A stretch of 5,487 nt of DNA from an uncultured Collinsella sp. (GTDB lineage: Bacteria > Actinomycetota > Coriobacteriia > Coriobacteriales > Coriobacteriaceae). Of this stretch, positions 5,255 through 5,487 are shown in pieces. The translations under genes were made by a program, and so were the position numbers. The stretch lies in NCBI GenBank assembly GCA_900754385.1, contig CAAECP010000204.1, positions 1-5,487 of the forward strand, read 5' to 3'. Within the stretch, counting starts at the first letter, position 1. Each line of letters begins with the position of its first letter. Under the pieces are notes generated by a model, which was given only the letters and a program-made list of their open reading frames with translations, was not told the DNA's origin and made no database searches.

Positions 5255-5487
5255 ATGGCTCGACTGCATGTAATGGAACGCAGCCACGCTCAGGCCGTCA
5301 TGGACGACCTGCACGATGCGCTCGGACGTCGTCTGGCGGTGAGCTCGCTCGCCCCGTGTCCCGTGGAGTTTACGGCAGCGCTCGTCAACCTGTGCTCCAC
5401 CCAGAGCTGCGGCAAGTGCACGCCCTGTCGCGTGGGCCTGAGCGCGCTGAGCGACCTGCTTGCCGATGTGCTCGAAGGGCGCGCCGA
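5255..5487 (+). CDS. NuoF/HndC C-terminal-type [4Fe-4S] protein (partial, 3' end beyond window)
   Basis: The first 77 codons of a gene that runs off the window. The ribosome binding site AGAGGGGA (5243-5250) sits just before ATG 5255. Residues 51-59 read SCGKCTPCR, with C52, C55 and C58: the CxxCxxC iron-sulfur signature of the C-terminal domain of NuoF and related NAD(P)H-linked hydrogenase or formate dehydrogenase subunits. A fourth cysteine would be expected about 40 residues later, beyond the edge. In NuoF this motif comes after roughly 350 residues of FMN/NADH-binding and SLBB domains; here only about 50 residues precede it, so the protein lacks that front part or carries domains in another order. 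It is probably an electron-transfer subunit or redox enzyme, transcribed separately from the PTS operon. Confidence 0.75.
   Translation, partial: MARLHVMERSHAQAVMDDLHDALGRRLAVSSLAPCPVEFTAALVNLCSTQSCGKCTPCRVGLSALSDLLADVLEGRA

Overview
The window looks like a piece of a high-GC, Gram-positive-type chromosome. The best guess is an actinomycete of class Coriobacteriia such as Collinsella. This is an inference from gene style, base composition, strong purine-rich ribosome binding sites, GTG starts and the gene mix; no rRNA or other marker gene is present. All convincing genes lie on the + strand.

Layout: (1) Positions 1-33 hold the 3' tail of an unidentified upstream gene, closed by a strong intrinsic terminator (65-102). 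(2) Positions 102-299 are repetitive, non-coding DNA: a roughly 143-base imperfect hairpin made of two inverted REP-like units (102-244), then two 22-base direct repeats of another type (251-299). (3) Positions 299-510 form a regulatory leader with a duplicated 9-mer, a candidate sigma-70-type promoter (346-373), and two mutually exclusive hairpins (399-430 and 423-485) arranged like a BglG/LicT antiterminator target and its overlapping terminator. (4) Positions 511-4998 carry a four-gene phosphotransferase (PTS) operon: a free-standing glucose-family EIIA, a LicT/BglG-type antiterminator with one RNA-binding and two PRD domains, an EIICB permease of the alpha-glucoside type, and a GH4 6-phospho-alpha-glucosidase. 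(5) A perfect 16-bp hairpin (5031-5068) ends the operon. (6) A 186-base spacer with two short inverted repeats precedes the start of an iron-sulfur protein related to the C-terminal domain of NuoF/HndC, cut off by the window edge.

How it works (inference from known families): EIIA receives phosphate from HPr and passes it to the EIIB cysteine. EIIC imports maltose or another alpha-glucoside as the 6-phosphate, and the GH4 enzyme splits this into glucose 6-phosphate and glucose. The antiterminator reads sugar flux through PTS phosphorylation of its PRD histidines and would allow read-through of the leader terminator when substrate is present. The whole uptake-hydrolysis-sensing circuit is encoded in one transcription unit.

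No tRNA, rRNA, CRISPR array or transposase gene was seen.
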